64,000 bases of DNA from positions 7,359 to 71,358 of the forward strand of contig DASRFA010000008.1 of the NCBI GenBank assembly GCA_035651755.1, read 5' to 3'. The stretch comes from DASRFA01 sp035651755. Its GTDB lineage: Bacteria; Desulfobacterota; Binatia; UBA12015. The notes beneath the pieces are model-generated. The model did not search any database and was not told the DNA's origin. It was given only the letters and a program-made list of their open reading frames with translations. This document shows positions 1-7,556 of this stretch, piece after piece. The translations under genes and the position numbers were made by a program. Numbering within the stretch: position 1 is the stretch's first letter; every line of letters begins with the position of its first letter.

Positions 1-72
1 GAGAGCTTCGAGGTCGAGCGGATCGCGGCGGCGGAAGACCTCGACCCAGATCGACGTGTCGACGAGCGTCAC
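1..72 (-). CDS. vapC: PIN-domain toxin VapC, N-terminal fragment
   Basis: Only the first 24 codons are inside the window; the gene runs off the left edge. The start is GTG at 72, overlapping the TGA of the upstream antitoxin gene by four bases. The visible sequence has the PIN-domain opening LVDTSIW at residues 3-9, with Asp5 at the position of the first metal-binding acidic residue. PIN toxins of this type are Mg-dependent ribonucleases, often cutting tRNA or rRNA, and are silenced by the cognate antitoxin. Identity rests on this motif and on the antitoxin next to it; the other catalytic acidic residues cannot be seen. Confidence 0.75.
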   Translation of the reverse strand, partial: MTLVDTSIWVEVFRRRDPLDLEAL

Positions 73-290
73 GAGCGCCGGCGCCGCCGGGTCCCCGCGT
101 CCGCGCGCATCGTCGCGAGGTCGCCCTCCCAGAGGCCCTTGCCGCGCAGCTCCAGGATCTGGCGCGCCCGGGCGCGACGCACGAAGTCTTCCAGCGCCCG
201 CTCCACCGCCCGCGAGTACGTCTTCTCCCCGCTGAGACGGGTCGCCTCCTCCAGCAGGTCCTCACGAAGCACAAGATTTGTGCGTTTCAT
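69..290 (-). CDS. vapB: VapB-type antitoxin (ribbon-helix-helix)
   Basis: A 73-residue protein with an RHH-like N-terminus (MKRTNLVLREDLLEEA) followed by a helical, Arg-rich segment, the usual build of VapB antitoxins: residues ~1-45 bind DNA as a dimer, the tail wraps the toxin. The ATG at 290 is preferred over an upstream in-frame start because homology-like sequence begins here. There is no Shine-Dalgarno sequence before it, and a promoter-like -10 lies only about seven bases upstream, so the mRNA may be leaderless. An inverted repeat (CACAA-gat-TTGTG, 270-282) lies within the first codons and could be an autoregulatory operator. The stop overlaps the vapC start. Confidence 0.7.
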   Translation of the reverse strand: MKRTNLVLREDLLEEATRLSGEKTYSRAVERALEDFVRRARARQILELRGKGLWEGDLATMRADAGTRRRRRS

Positions 291-296
291 GTGATT

Positions 297-326
297 TATG
301 TACCACCGGCCCGGACGGGCTGCCAG
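297..326 (-). promoter_or_regulatory. Candidate vapBC promoter, possibly leaderless
   Basis: Read on the minus strand: -35-like CTGGCA (321-326), an 18-base spacer, and -10-like TACATA (297-302) preceded by TGG, an extended -10 arrangement. The predicted start of transcription falls at or within a base or two of the vapB ATG at 290. The match to consensus is partial, so this is a suggestion only. Confidence 0.3.
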
Positions 327-475
327 CTCCTGCTCGCCCGGATCCCGCCGGCGCGCCGCGCGGCGAGCACGGAACGGCCGGCGCCGGTTGACTCCCCGGG
401 CGCCGCTCCGTACCAACCGGCCACGCGGCTCGCGGCGGTAGGGCGCGCCGCCGCTGGGGCCGTGGGGGAAGAGAC

Positions 476-2383
476 GTGGCGAAGGAATACACCGCCAAGG
501 ACATCACCGTCCTCGAGGGCCTCGAGCCGGTCCGGAAGCGGCCGGGGATGTACATCGGCTCGGTCGACTCCGCCGGTCTTCACCACCTCCTCTGGGAGAT
601 CGTCGACAACTCGGTCGACGAGGCGATGAACGAGCACTGCGACCGGATCGACGTGACGCTCCACAAGGACGGCGAGACGATCACCGTCCGCGACAACGGC
701 CGCGGGATCCCGGTCGACGTCCACTCGAAGTACCGGAAGCCCGCGCTCGAGCTGATCCTCACCACGCTCCACGCCGGCGGGAAGTTCGAGTCGAAGAACT
801 ATTACCACTCGGGCGGGCTGCACGGCGTCGGCGCGTCGGTCGTGACCGCGCTCTCGGACCGGCTCGTCGCGCGCGTCAAGCGCGACGGCGCGGAGTGGGA
901 GCAGAGCTACGCGCGCGGCGTCGCGACCGGGAAGCTCAGGAAGGTCGGGCCCGCGCGCGGCAGCGGCACGACGATCGAGTTCCACCCCGATCCGAAGATC
1001 TTCACGACGACGCGCTTCGACGCGAAGCTGATCGAGGAGCGCCTCGAGGCGAAAGCCTACCTCCACAGGGGCCTCACGGTCGTCTTCGACGACAAACGCG
1101 CGGGCCAGTCCCACACGTTCCATTACGAGGACGGCATCCGCGCCTACCTCGAGAAGCTGCTGTCGGCCGGATCGGCGAAGCGCGTCCCGGCCGAGATCTT
1201 CTACGCGGCGCGGAACGCGGACGGCGCCCAGATGGAGTGCGCGCTCGCGTGGACGGAGGACACGAGCGAGCGGATCTCGTCGTTCGTGAACTCGATCCCG
1301 ACGAGCGCCGGCGGCACCCACGAGAACGGGCTCAAGAGCGGCCTCGTGAAGGCGGTCCGGAGCTACCTCGAGATCCACAACCTCGTGCCGCGCGGCCTCC
1401 AGATCGCTGCCGAGGACGTGCGCGAAGGCGTGGTCGGCCTCCTCTCCTGCTTCGTGCCGAACCCGCAGTTCCAGGGGCAGACGAAGGAGCGCCTGAACAA
1501 CCCCGAGCTCACGGCGGTCGTCGACGGCTTCGTCCGGAGCGCGCTCGAGAACTGGCTGAACGCGAACCGCTCGTCCGCGGAATCCATCGCCGCCCGGGTC
1601 GTGCTTGCGGCGCGCGCGCGGAGCGCGTCGCGCGCGGCGGCGAAGGAGGTGCAGCGGAAGACCGCGGTCTCGCACCGCCTGAACCTCCCCGGGAAGCTCG
1701 CCGACTGCGCGTCGACGAACCCGGCCGAGTCGGAGCTCTTCCTCGTCGAGGGCGACTCCGCCGGGGGCTCCGCGAAGCAGGGCCGCGATCGCCACTTCCA
1801 GGCGATCCTCCCGCTCCGCGGCAAGGTCCTGAACACGGAGCAGGCGTCGGCCGCGAAGGTGCTCTCGAACCAGGAGCTCTCGGACATCGTGAAGGCGCTC
1901 GGGTGCGGGATGGGGAAGGACTTCGACGCCTCCAAGCTCCGCTACCACCGGATCTGCCTCCTGATGGATGCCGACTCCGACGGCAACCACATCGCGACCC
2001 TCCTCATGACCTTCTTCTACCGGCACCTGCCCGAGCTGATCCGCGGTGGCTACCTCTACCTCGCGGTCCCGCCGCTCTACCGGATCGACATCGGGAAGGA
2101 GACGCACTGGGCGCGCGACGACGACGAGAAGGACGCGATCCTCGCGCGCCCGAACGGCCGCGCGACACCGCAGGTGCAGCGCTTCAAGGGTCTCGGCGAG
2201 ATGAACCCCGCGACTCTCAAGGAGACGACGCTCGACCCGCGGCGGCGGACGCTGCTCAAGGTCACGATCGCCGACGCCGCCAAGACCGAGGCGACGATCC
2301 AGACGCTCATGGGCCGCGACGTCGCGCCGCGCTTTCAGCTCATCATGGAGCGCGCCATCGGGGTCTCCGACATCGACGTCTGA
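476..2383 (+). CDS. parE: Type IIA topoisomerase B subunit (ParE/GyrB family)
   Basis: 635 residues, the length of ParE or a short GyrB. The GHKL ATPase motifs are intact: EIVDNS at 41-46, DNGRGIP at 73-79 and the ATP lid GGLHGVGAS at 113-121. The transducer has QTKERL near 335. The TOPRIM acidic set appears as EGDSAGG near 425 and DADSDGNH near 500, with QRFKGLGEM near the C-terminus. With its A subunit it passes one DNA duplex through another, for decatenation or supercoiling control. DADSDG rather than DADVDG and the short length favour ParE, but gyrase B cannot be excluded. No A subunit lies in the window. Start is GTG at 476 with GGGGAAGAG just upstream. The last 49 bases overlap the convergent ndh-like gene. 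Confidence 0.9.
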   Translation: MAKEYTAKDITVLEGLEPVRKRPGMYIGSVDSAGLHHLLWEIVDNSVDEAMNEHCDRIDVTLHKDGETITVRDNGRGIPVDVHSKYRKPALELILTTLHAGGKFESKNYYHSGGLHGVGASVVTALSDRLVARVKRDGAEWEQSYARGVATGKLRKVGPARGSGTTIEFHPDPKIFTTTRFDAKLIEERLEAKAYLHRGLTVVFDDKRAGQSHTFHYEDGIRAYLEKLLSAGSAKRVPAEIFYAARNADGAQMECALAWTEDTSERISSFVNSIPTSAGGTHENGLKSGLVKAVRSYLEIHNLVPRGLQIAAEDVREGVVGLLSCFVPNPQFQGQTKERLNNPELTAVVDGFVRSALENWLNANRSSAESIAARVVLAARARSASRAAAKEVQRKTAVSHRLNLPGKLADCASTNPAESELFLVEGDSAGGSAKQGRDRHFQAILPLRGKVLNTEQASAAKVLSNQELSDIVKALGCGMGKDFDASKLRYHRICLLMDADSDGNHIATLLMTFFYRHLPELIRGGYLYLAVPPLYRIDIGKETHWARDDDEKDAILARPNGRATPQVQRFKGLGEMNPATLKETTLDPRRRTLLKVTIADAAKTEATIQTLMGRDVAPRFQLIMERAIGVSDIDV

Positions 2384-3723
2384 TCGGGTGGACCGCCGGT
2401 GATCAGGCGAGCGCCGCGCTGGAACGTCACGTAGGCCCACGCCCACTCGATCAGGACGAGGAGCCGGTTCCGGAACCCGATCAGGAAGAAGATGTGGATC
2501 GCGAGCCACGCGAACCACGCCGTCAAGCCCGAGAGCCTGAGGCCGAACACCTCCGCGACCGCCGCCTTCCTCCCGATCGTCGCGAGCGAGCCTTTGTCGA
2601 CGTAGCGGAACGGCTCGGTCGGCTTCTGGGCGACGAGGCGGAGCACGTTCTCGGCGGCGTGCCGCCCTTGCTGCATCGCGGCCGGCGCGACCCCGGGCAC
2701 GGGCTTGCCGTCGCACTCGATCGCGCACAGGTCGCCCACGACGAACACCTCGGGATGTCCCGGAAGCGAGAGGTCGGGCGCGACCCGCACCCGGCCACCG
2801 CGATCGAGCGCGACGCCGAGCGACCGCGCGAGCGGCGACGCGCGAACGCCCGCCGCCCAGAGCTTCGTCCGGGCCACGATCCGCTCGCTCCCGATCGTAA
2901 CCGACTCGGCGTCCATGGCGGTCACGAGCGCTCGCGTGCGGACCACGACGCCGAGCTTCGCGAGCTGCCGCGCGGCGCTCTCCGACGACTTCGGCGAGTA
3001 CGCCGCGAGGACGCGCTCGCCGCCCTCGACGAGGATCACCTGCGCCTGGCGTGGGTCGAGGCGACGGAAGTCGCGCGGCATCGTGTGGAACGCGATCTCC
3101 GCGAGCGCGCCCGCGAGCTCGACGCCCGTCGGCCCACCGCCGACGACGACGAACGTGAGCCACGCGCGGCGCCGGACGGGATCGCCCTCGCGCTCCGCGG
3201 CCTCGAAGGCGAAGAGCACCCGGTTTCGGATGGCGACTGCCTCGTCGATGCTCTTCAGGCTCGGCGCGTGCGCCTCCCACTCGGGGTGGCCGAAGTAATT
3301 GTCGGTCGCGCCGGCGGCGAGGATCAGGAAGTCGTAACCGCACCTCCCCGTGTCGGCGAGGACGACGGCTCGCCCCGCGACGTCGACGCTCACGACCTCG
3401 TCGAGCAGCACGGAGGCGTTCGCCTGCCGGCGCAGGATCGTCCGGATCGGGCTCGCGATGTCGCTCGGGTTCAGGACCGCGCTCGCGACCTGGTAGAGGA
3501 GCGGCTGGAACAGGTGGTAGTTCCGCCGGTCGACGATCGTGACGTCGACCGGCCTGCGTCTGAGGGCGCGCACCGCGGCGAGCCCGCCGAAGCCTCCGCC
3601 CACGATCAAGACCCGCGGACGCGACGGCGGTTCGCCGCCCGCGCGCGCGAGCCGATGGACGGCGGTGTGTCCGGCCGGATCGTCGCCGGCGCGCGACGGT
3701 GCCGCTGCCTCGGCATCCGGCAT
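2335..3723 (-). CDS. ndh: Type II NADH dehydrogenase (NDH-2) family flavoprotein
   Basis: 462 residues. FAD-binding GGGFGG lies at 42-47, the NDH-2 signature NYHLFQPLLYQVA at 68-80, and the NADH-binding GGGPTGVELAG at 195-205. A hydrophobic C-terminal segment (about 400-445, containing AWFAWLAIHIFFLIGF) fits membrane attachment. NDH-2 enzymes pass electrons from NADH to quinone without pumping protons. Before the Rossmann fold there is a ~35-residue N-terminal extension of unclear use, so the true start may be downstream of the ATG at 3723. The gene is divergent from the rhodanese gene and its 3' end overlaps parE by 49 bases. Confidence 0.82.
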   Translation of the reverse strand: MPDAEAAAPSRAGDDPAGHTAVHRLARAGGEPPSRPRVLIVGGGFGGLAAVRALRRRPVDVTIVDRRNYHLFQPLLYQVASAVLNPSDIASPIRTILRRQANASVLLDEVVSVDVAGRAVVLADTGRCGYDFLILAAGATDNYFGHPEWEAHAPSLKSIDEAVAIRNRVLFAFEAAEREGDPVRRRAWLTFVVVGGGPTGVELAGALAEIAFHTMPRDFRRLDPRQAQVILVEGGERVLAAYSPKSSESAARQLAKLGVVVRTRALVTAMDAESVTIGSERIVARTKLWAAGVRASPLARSLGVALDRGGRVRVAPDLSLPGHPEVFVVGDLCAIECDGKPVPGVAPAAMQQGRHAAENVLRLVAQKPTEPFRYVDKGSLATIGRKAAVAEVFGLRLSGLTAWFAWLAIHIFFLIGFRNRLLVLIEWAWAYVTFQRGARLITGGPPDQTSMSETPMARSMMS

Positions 3724-3788
3724 CGCCCTTCCAGCATTCGCGAGCGCCTGGCCTTGTCAAGGGACCCGTCCAAGGCTAGCTCGCCGGA

Positions 3789-4109
3789 ATGCCCAGCGAG
3801 ATCTCGCCCGCCGAGCTGCGCGACCGCCTGACCACGGCGACTCCTCCCCTCGTGCTGGACGTGCGGGAGCCCAAGGAGATCGCGCTCGCGCGCTTCGACG
3901 GCGCGCTCGCGATCCCGATGGGCGACGTGCCGGCGCGCGTCGAGGACCTGCCGCGCGATCGCGAAATCGTCGTGCTGTGCCATCACGGCGTCCGGAGCGC
4001 GCAGGTCGCGAGCTTCCTCGTACACCACGGGCTCGACCGCGTCGTGAACCTGCGCGGCGGGATCGACGCTTGGTCGCTCCAGGTCGACCCGGGCGTCCCG
4101 CGCTACTGA
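3789..4109 (+). CDS. Single-domain rhodanese-like protein
   Basis: 106 residues forming one rhodanese domain: VLDVREPKE at 22-30, DGALAIPMGD at 37-46, and the active-site loop CHHGVRS with the persulfide-forming Cys64. Proteins of this size (GlpE/PspE-like) carry sulfane sulfur between donors and acceptors in the cytoplasm; no signal peptide is visible. The loop differs from the common CxxGxR set only in its two His residues. It starts 65 bases from the divergent ndh-like gene and precedes an alpha/beta hydrolase by 32 bases. Confidence 0.85.
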   Translation: MPSEISPAELRDRLTTATPPLVLDVREPKEIALARFDGALAIPMGDVPARVEDLPRDREIVVLCHHGVRSAQVASFLVHHGLDRVVNLRGGIDAWSLQVDPGVPRY

Positions 4110-4141
4110 CGGCGGCGCGACGAGCGGCGCGCGCCTTGACC

Positions 4142-5032
4142 GTGCACGACCACCGCCCGCCGCGTGCGGGCCGCGATCTCCGCCTCGCGGTCGACGGCCT
4201 GTCGCTCCACGCGATCGACTACGGCGACGAGCGGCGGCCGGAGAGCGCCGCGCTCCCTCCCCTCCTCTTGCTTCACGGCGGCATGGCGCACGCGCGCTGG
4301 TTCGACTGGCTCGGCCCGCTCCTCGCATCGGCGTACCGCCCGATCGCGCTCGACCGGCGCGGCCACGGCGACAGCGACTGGACGGAGCCCGAGCGCTACG
4401 GCTGGGAGCGCGACCTCGCCGACGTCGCGGCCGTCTGCGGCGCGCTCGACCCGGGCCCGTGGACCGTCGTCGGTCACTCGCAGGGCGGGCTCATCGCCGC
4501 GGCTCTCGCCGCGCGGCGTCCCGGCTGGGTCGGCGCGCTCGTCCTGCTCGACGTCCCCTTGCACCCGACCGGTCCCCGCCTCCGGCGGACCGGCGAGGCG
4601 CTGCGAAAGGTCCCGCAGCTCCGGTGGCCGTCGCTCGAGGACGCCGCGCGAAGCTTTCGTCCGTTCCCGACACCGCACCGGATCCCCGAGGACGCTTTAC
4701 GCCACCTCGCGCGCGCGAGCTTCAAGCCGACGGGCGACGGCGGCTACACCTCGAAGTTCCACTGGAAGATCTTCCAGCGAAACGGCGCGCGCGAGGCGAA
4801 CCCGCTCGCGCGCTTCGCCGACGAGCTCCGCGACATCGCGGTGCCGACGCTCTGCTTGCGCGGCGCCGAATCGTCGATCCTCACGCCCGAGGAGCACGCG
4901 GAGATGGCGCGCAGGATCCCGAGTGCACGAGCCGTCGAGATCTCGCGCGCGACCCACAACGTCCACGTCGAGGAGCCGGAGTCCGTCGCGCGCGAGATCC
5001 TGGAGTTCGCGGGCCTGATGCCTTTCGCCTGA
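4142..5032 (+). CDS. Alpha/beta hydrolase
   Basis: About 296 residues of alpha/beta hydrolase fold. The oxyanion-hole motif LLLHGGMAH lies at 42-50, DRRGHGDS at 71-78, and the nucleophile elbow GHSQGG places Ser113. An acid and a C-terminal His (THNVHVEEPE) complete the triad. The substrate cannot be told; esterase, lactonase or C-C hydrolase roles are all possible. The start is uncertain: GTG 4142 is chosen because upstream sequence in this frame is unlike protein, but TTG 4136 is equally open. It lies 32 bases after the rhodanese gene. Confidence 0.8.
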   Translation: MHDHRPPRAGRDLRLAVDGLSLHAIDYGDERRPESAALPPLLLLHGGMAHARWFDWLGPLLASAYRPIALDRRGHGDSDWTEPERYGWERDLADVAAVCGALDPGPWTVVGHSQGGLIAAALAARRPGWVGALVLLDVPLHPTGPRLRRTGEALRKVPQLRWPSLEDAARSFRPFPTPHRIPEDALRHLARASFKPTGDGGYTSKFHWKIFQRNGAREANPLARFADELRDIAVPTLCLRGAESSILTPEEHAEMARRIPSARAVEISRATHNVHVEEPESVAREILEFAGLMPFA

Positions 5033-5147
5033 TCCCGAGCGCCGCGGTCGCGACGTCCGGCGCGGGTCGCCGTCGGAGTCGCGCCCCGGCAGGCGAGCCG
5101 CAGGCCATTCGTTGTTCCGCGCAGGCGGCCGCGCTAGCGTGACGGCG

Positions 5148-6155
5148 ATGTCGCTGGCCGCGCGCGTCGAGCGCTACCTGTCGGACAAGCTCGGCGCCGA
5201 CGTCCGCGTCGCCGACTTCGCCCGCAAGAGCGGCGGCGCGTCGCGCGAGACCTACCTCTTCGAGGCGCGCTGGCGGGAGCGCGAGGAGGACCGGGCGCAG
5301 GGCTTCGTCCTGCGCCGCGATCCCGTCGCGAGCCTCCTCGAGAGCGATCGCACGCACGAGTACCGGGTCCTCGAGGCCGCGGCCGGCCTCGGCATCCCCG
5401 TGCCGCGCGTCCGCTGGCTCGAGCTCGACCCGGCGCCCCTCGACCGCCCGTTCTTCGTCATGGAGCGGATCGACGGCGCCGCGACGCCGCCGACCTTTCC
5501 CGCCGCGTATCCCGAGGAGATGCGCCGGCGGACCGCCGAGGACTTCGTCGCCATCCTCGCGCGCATCCACCGCGCCGACTGGCGCGCGCTCGGCTTCGGC
5601 TTCCTTCCGGACCCGGGCCCGGGCCGCGCGGCCGCCGAGAGCGCGGTCGCGCTCTGGCGGGGGATCTACGAGCAGGACCGGATCGAGGCGCACCCGCTCC
5701 TCGCGCGCGCCTTCGGCTGGCTCGATCGCCGGGTGCCGTCGACCGATCGCGTGACGCTCGTGCACGGCGACTACCGGAGCGGCAACTACCTCCACGACGT
5801 ATCCGGCCGCATCACCGCGATGCTCGACTGGGAGATGGCTCACCTCGGCGACCCGCACGAGGACCTCGGCTGGGCCACGATGCCGTACTGGTCGTCGGAA
5901 GGCCGGGCGGGCGGGCTCGAGCCCGAGGCCGAGATGATCGCGCGCTACGAGCGCGCGACCGGCGCGACGGTCGACCGCTCCGCGCTCGCGTTCTACCAGG
6001 TCCTCGGCACGGTCAAGATGATCGTGATCTCTCTCACCGGCGTCCGGAACTACTGCGAGGGCCGGAGCGCGGAGCCGACGCTCGCCGTCGTCGGCTTCCT
6101 CGTCGGTCGTCTGATGCGGGAGCTCGCGGCGCAGCTCGCGCTCGGCGCCGGTTGA
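5148..6155 (+). CDS. APH-fold phosphotransferase family protein
   Basis: 335 residues of the aminoglycoside-phosphotransferase/choline-kinase fold. The catalytic loop HGDYRSGN is near 206-213 and the metal-binding DWE near 227, inside the HGD...GN...DWE arrangement shared with the kinase domain of ACAD10/11. Those relatives phosphorylate 4-hydroxyacyl-CoAs before dehydration. Here the gene sits before an unknown gene and an enoyl-CoA hydratase, which supports a role in hydroxy-acyl-CoA breakdown rather than drug resistance; that is inference. ATG 5148 is used; GTG 5139 is in frame just upstream. Confidence 0.8.
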   Translation: MSLAARVERYLSDKLGADVRVADFARKSGGASRETYLFEARWREREEDRAQGFVLRRDPVASLLESDRTHEYRVLEAAAGLGIPVPRVRWLELDPAPLDRPFFVMERIDGAATPPTFPAAYPEEMRRRTAEDFVAILARIHRADWRALGFGFLPDPGPGRAAAESAVALWRGIYEQDRIEAHPLLARAFGWLDRRVPSTDRVTLVHGDYRSGNYLHDVSGRITAMLDWEMAHLGDPHEDLGWATMPYWSSEGRAGGLEPEAEMIARYERATGATVDRSALAFYQVLGTVKMIVISLTGVRNYCEGRSAEPTLAVVGFLVGRLMRELAAQLALGAG

Positions 6156-6174
6156 GCCGAAGGAGGAGTGCCGC

Positions 6175-6681
6175 GTGCGTCCCGACCTGAGCGACCTCGT
6201 GAGCGGCGTCCAGCGCCTCCTCCAGACGGAGGTCCTGCCGCACCTGCCGGACGGCTATCTCCAGGAGCAGACCGCCTACGCGACGCTCCTCCTCGAGTAC
6301 GTGAAGAACGCGTGGTCGCGCGAGCACCTCGCGGTCGCGGAGGAGCACGCCGACCTGGCGCGCTGCCTCGCCGCGCTCGCGGAGGCGCTCGGCGCGAGCG
6401 CCGAGCACGAGGCGCGCGCCGTCGCCGCTGCGGCTTCCGCGGCTCTCGCCGCGCACGGCGAAGCGGTGGCCGACACGCCGCTCGATCGCGTGCTCGCGAT
6501 CGACCGCGAGCGGCGCGCGATCGTCGAGCGCGCGGTCGCCGCGCTCGACCGCTCGGACGCCGCCGGCCGAGGCTCCGACGGCGCACGCGTCGCGGCCGCG
6601 CAGGCGGCGATCGACGCATACCTGGTGGGCGCGGCCTGGCGGCGCGACGCTGCCCTAAAGCTCCTGGGAGTTTCGTGGTAG
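6175..6681 (+). CDS. Conserved-looking hypothetical protein
   Basis: 168 residues, mostly helical and Ala/Arg/Glu rich, opening RPDLSDLVSGVQRLLQTEVLPHL. No family I recognise with certainty; similar small helical proteins accompany APH-like kinases in acyl-CoA clusters. The start is GTG 6175 with an excellent ribosome site (AAGGAGG at 6160-6166), 19 bases after the kinase-like gene, so the two are very likely co-transcribed. No signal peptide or membrane segment. Confidence 0.7.
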   Translation: MRPDLSDLVSGVQRLLQTEVLPHLPDGYLQEQTAYATLLLEYVKNAWSREHLAVAEEHADLARCLAALAEALGASAEHEARAVAAAASAALAAHGEAVADTPLDRVLAIDRERRAIVERAVAALDRSDAAGRGSDGARVAAAQAAIDAYLVGAAWRRDAALKLLGVSW

Positions 6682-6725
6682 CCGGCGGCGGCACACGGTC
6701 GAGCGGCCGCGGCGCGAGGTGAGCG

Positions 6726-7529
6726 ATGTCCCAATTCGAGGCGATCCGTTTCGAGGTCGAGAACAAGGTCGCGACGATCACGCTCGCGCGGCCCGACCGC
6801 CTGAACGCGATGAACCAGCAGATGAAGGAAGAGCTCGCCTCCGCGTGGACGACGGTGCGGGACGATTCCGAGATCTGGTGCGCGATCGTGACCGGCGAGG
6901 GGCGAGCCTTCTCGAGCGGCGCCGAGGTCGAGGTGCTCGACGCCGGCGGCTTTCCGAAGCGAGGCCGCTGGCGCCAGCTCGCGATGATCGAGACCATCAA
7001 GGCGCTCCCGATGCCGCGGAAGATGGGCGTCTGGAAGCCCGTCATCGCCGCCGTGAACGGCCTCGTGAACGGCGTGACGCTCGACCTCGTGACCGAGGCC
7101 GACATCCCGATCGCGTCCGAGCGCGCGCAGTTCTTCGATTCGCACGTGTCGATCGGATACGTGTCGTCGCACGAGATGGTGAACATGGCGCGCCGCGTGC
7201 CGCTCGCGGTGTGCCTGCGGATGGCTCTCCTCGGGAGCAAGGAACGCATGAGCGCCCAGCGCGCGCTCGAGGTCGGGCTCGTGACCGAGGTCGTGCCGCA
7301 CGAGCGCCTGATGCCGCGCGCGCGCGAGCTCGCGGCGCTCGTGTGCGAGAACGCGCCGCTCGCCGTCTGGGGCACGAAGATGGCGATCCTGCGCGGCCTC
7401 GGGCTGCCGCCCGAGCACGCGGACGAGATCGCGGCCGGCTACCTCGAGATCGTGGAGCAGAGCGAGGACCACGCCGAGGGTCCGCGCGCGTACCTGGAGA
7501 AGCGCAAGCCGGACTGGAAGGGGCGCTGA
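6726..7529 (+). CDS. Enoyl-CoA hydratase/isomerase family protein
   Basis: 267 residues of crotonase fold. The first oxyanion-hole segment is GRAFSSGAEVEVLD (about 59-72), and the second (KPVIAAVNGLVNGVTLDL) lies near 100-117. The family hydrates or isomerises enoyl-CoA thioesters. The second catalytic segment (SHVSIGYVSSHEM) keeps no obvious Glu at the second catalytic position, so isomerase, hydrolase or lyase activity should be considered. It is the last gene of the + strand group and faces the acyl-CoA synthetase gene with 27 bases between stops. Confidence 0.85.
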   Translation: MSQFEAIRFEVENKVATITLARPDRLNAMNQQMKEELASAWTTVRDDSEIWCAIVTGEGRAFSSGAEVEVLDAGGFPKRGRWRQLAMIETIKALPMPRKMGVWKPVIAAVNGLVNGVTLDLVTEADIPIASERAQFFDSHVSIGYVSSHEMVNMARRVPLAVCLRMALLGSKERMSAQRALEVGLVTEVVPHERLMPRARELAALVCENAPLAVWGTKMAILRGLGLPPEHADEIAAGYLEIVEQSEDHAEGPRAYLEKRKPDWKGR

Positions 7530-7556
7530 GCCCCGGCCCGACGCCGGCCTCGCGGA

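Noticed and set aside
296..3760. Very long open frames on the strand opposite or out of frame to parE and ndh
   Set aside because: At this GC content stops are rare in shadow frames. The products are Arg/Ala/Asp low complexity without motifs, while parE and ndh have full catalytic signatures.
3749..3775. CCTTG...CAAGG inverted repeat between ndh and the rhodanese gene
   Set aside because: Five-base arms in a GC-rich spacer are expected by chance.
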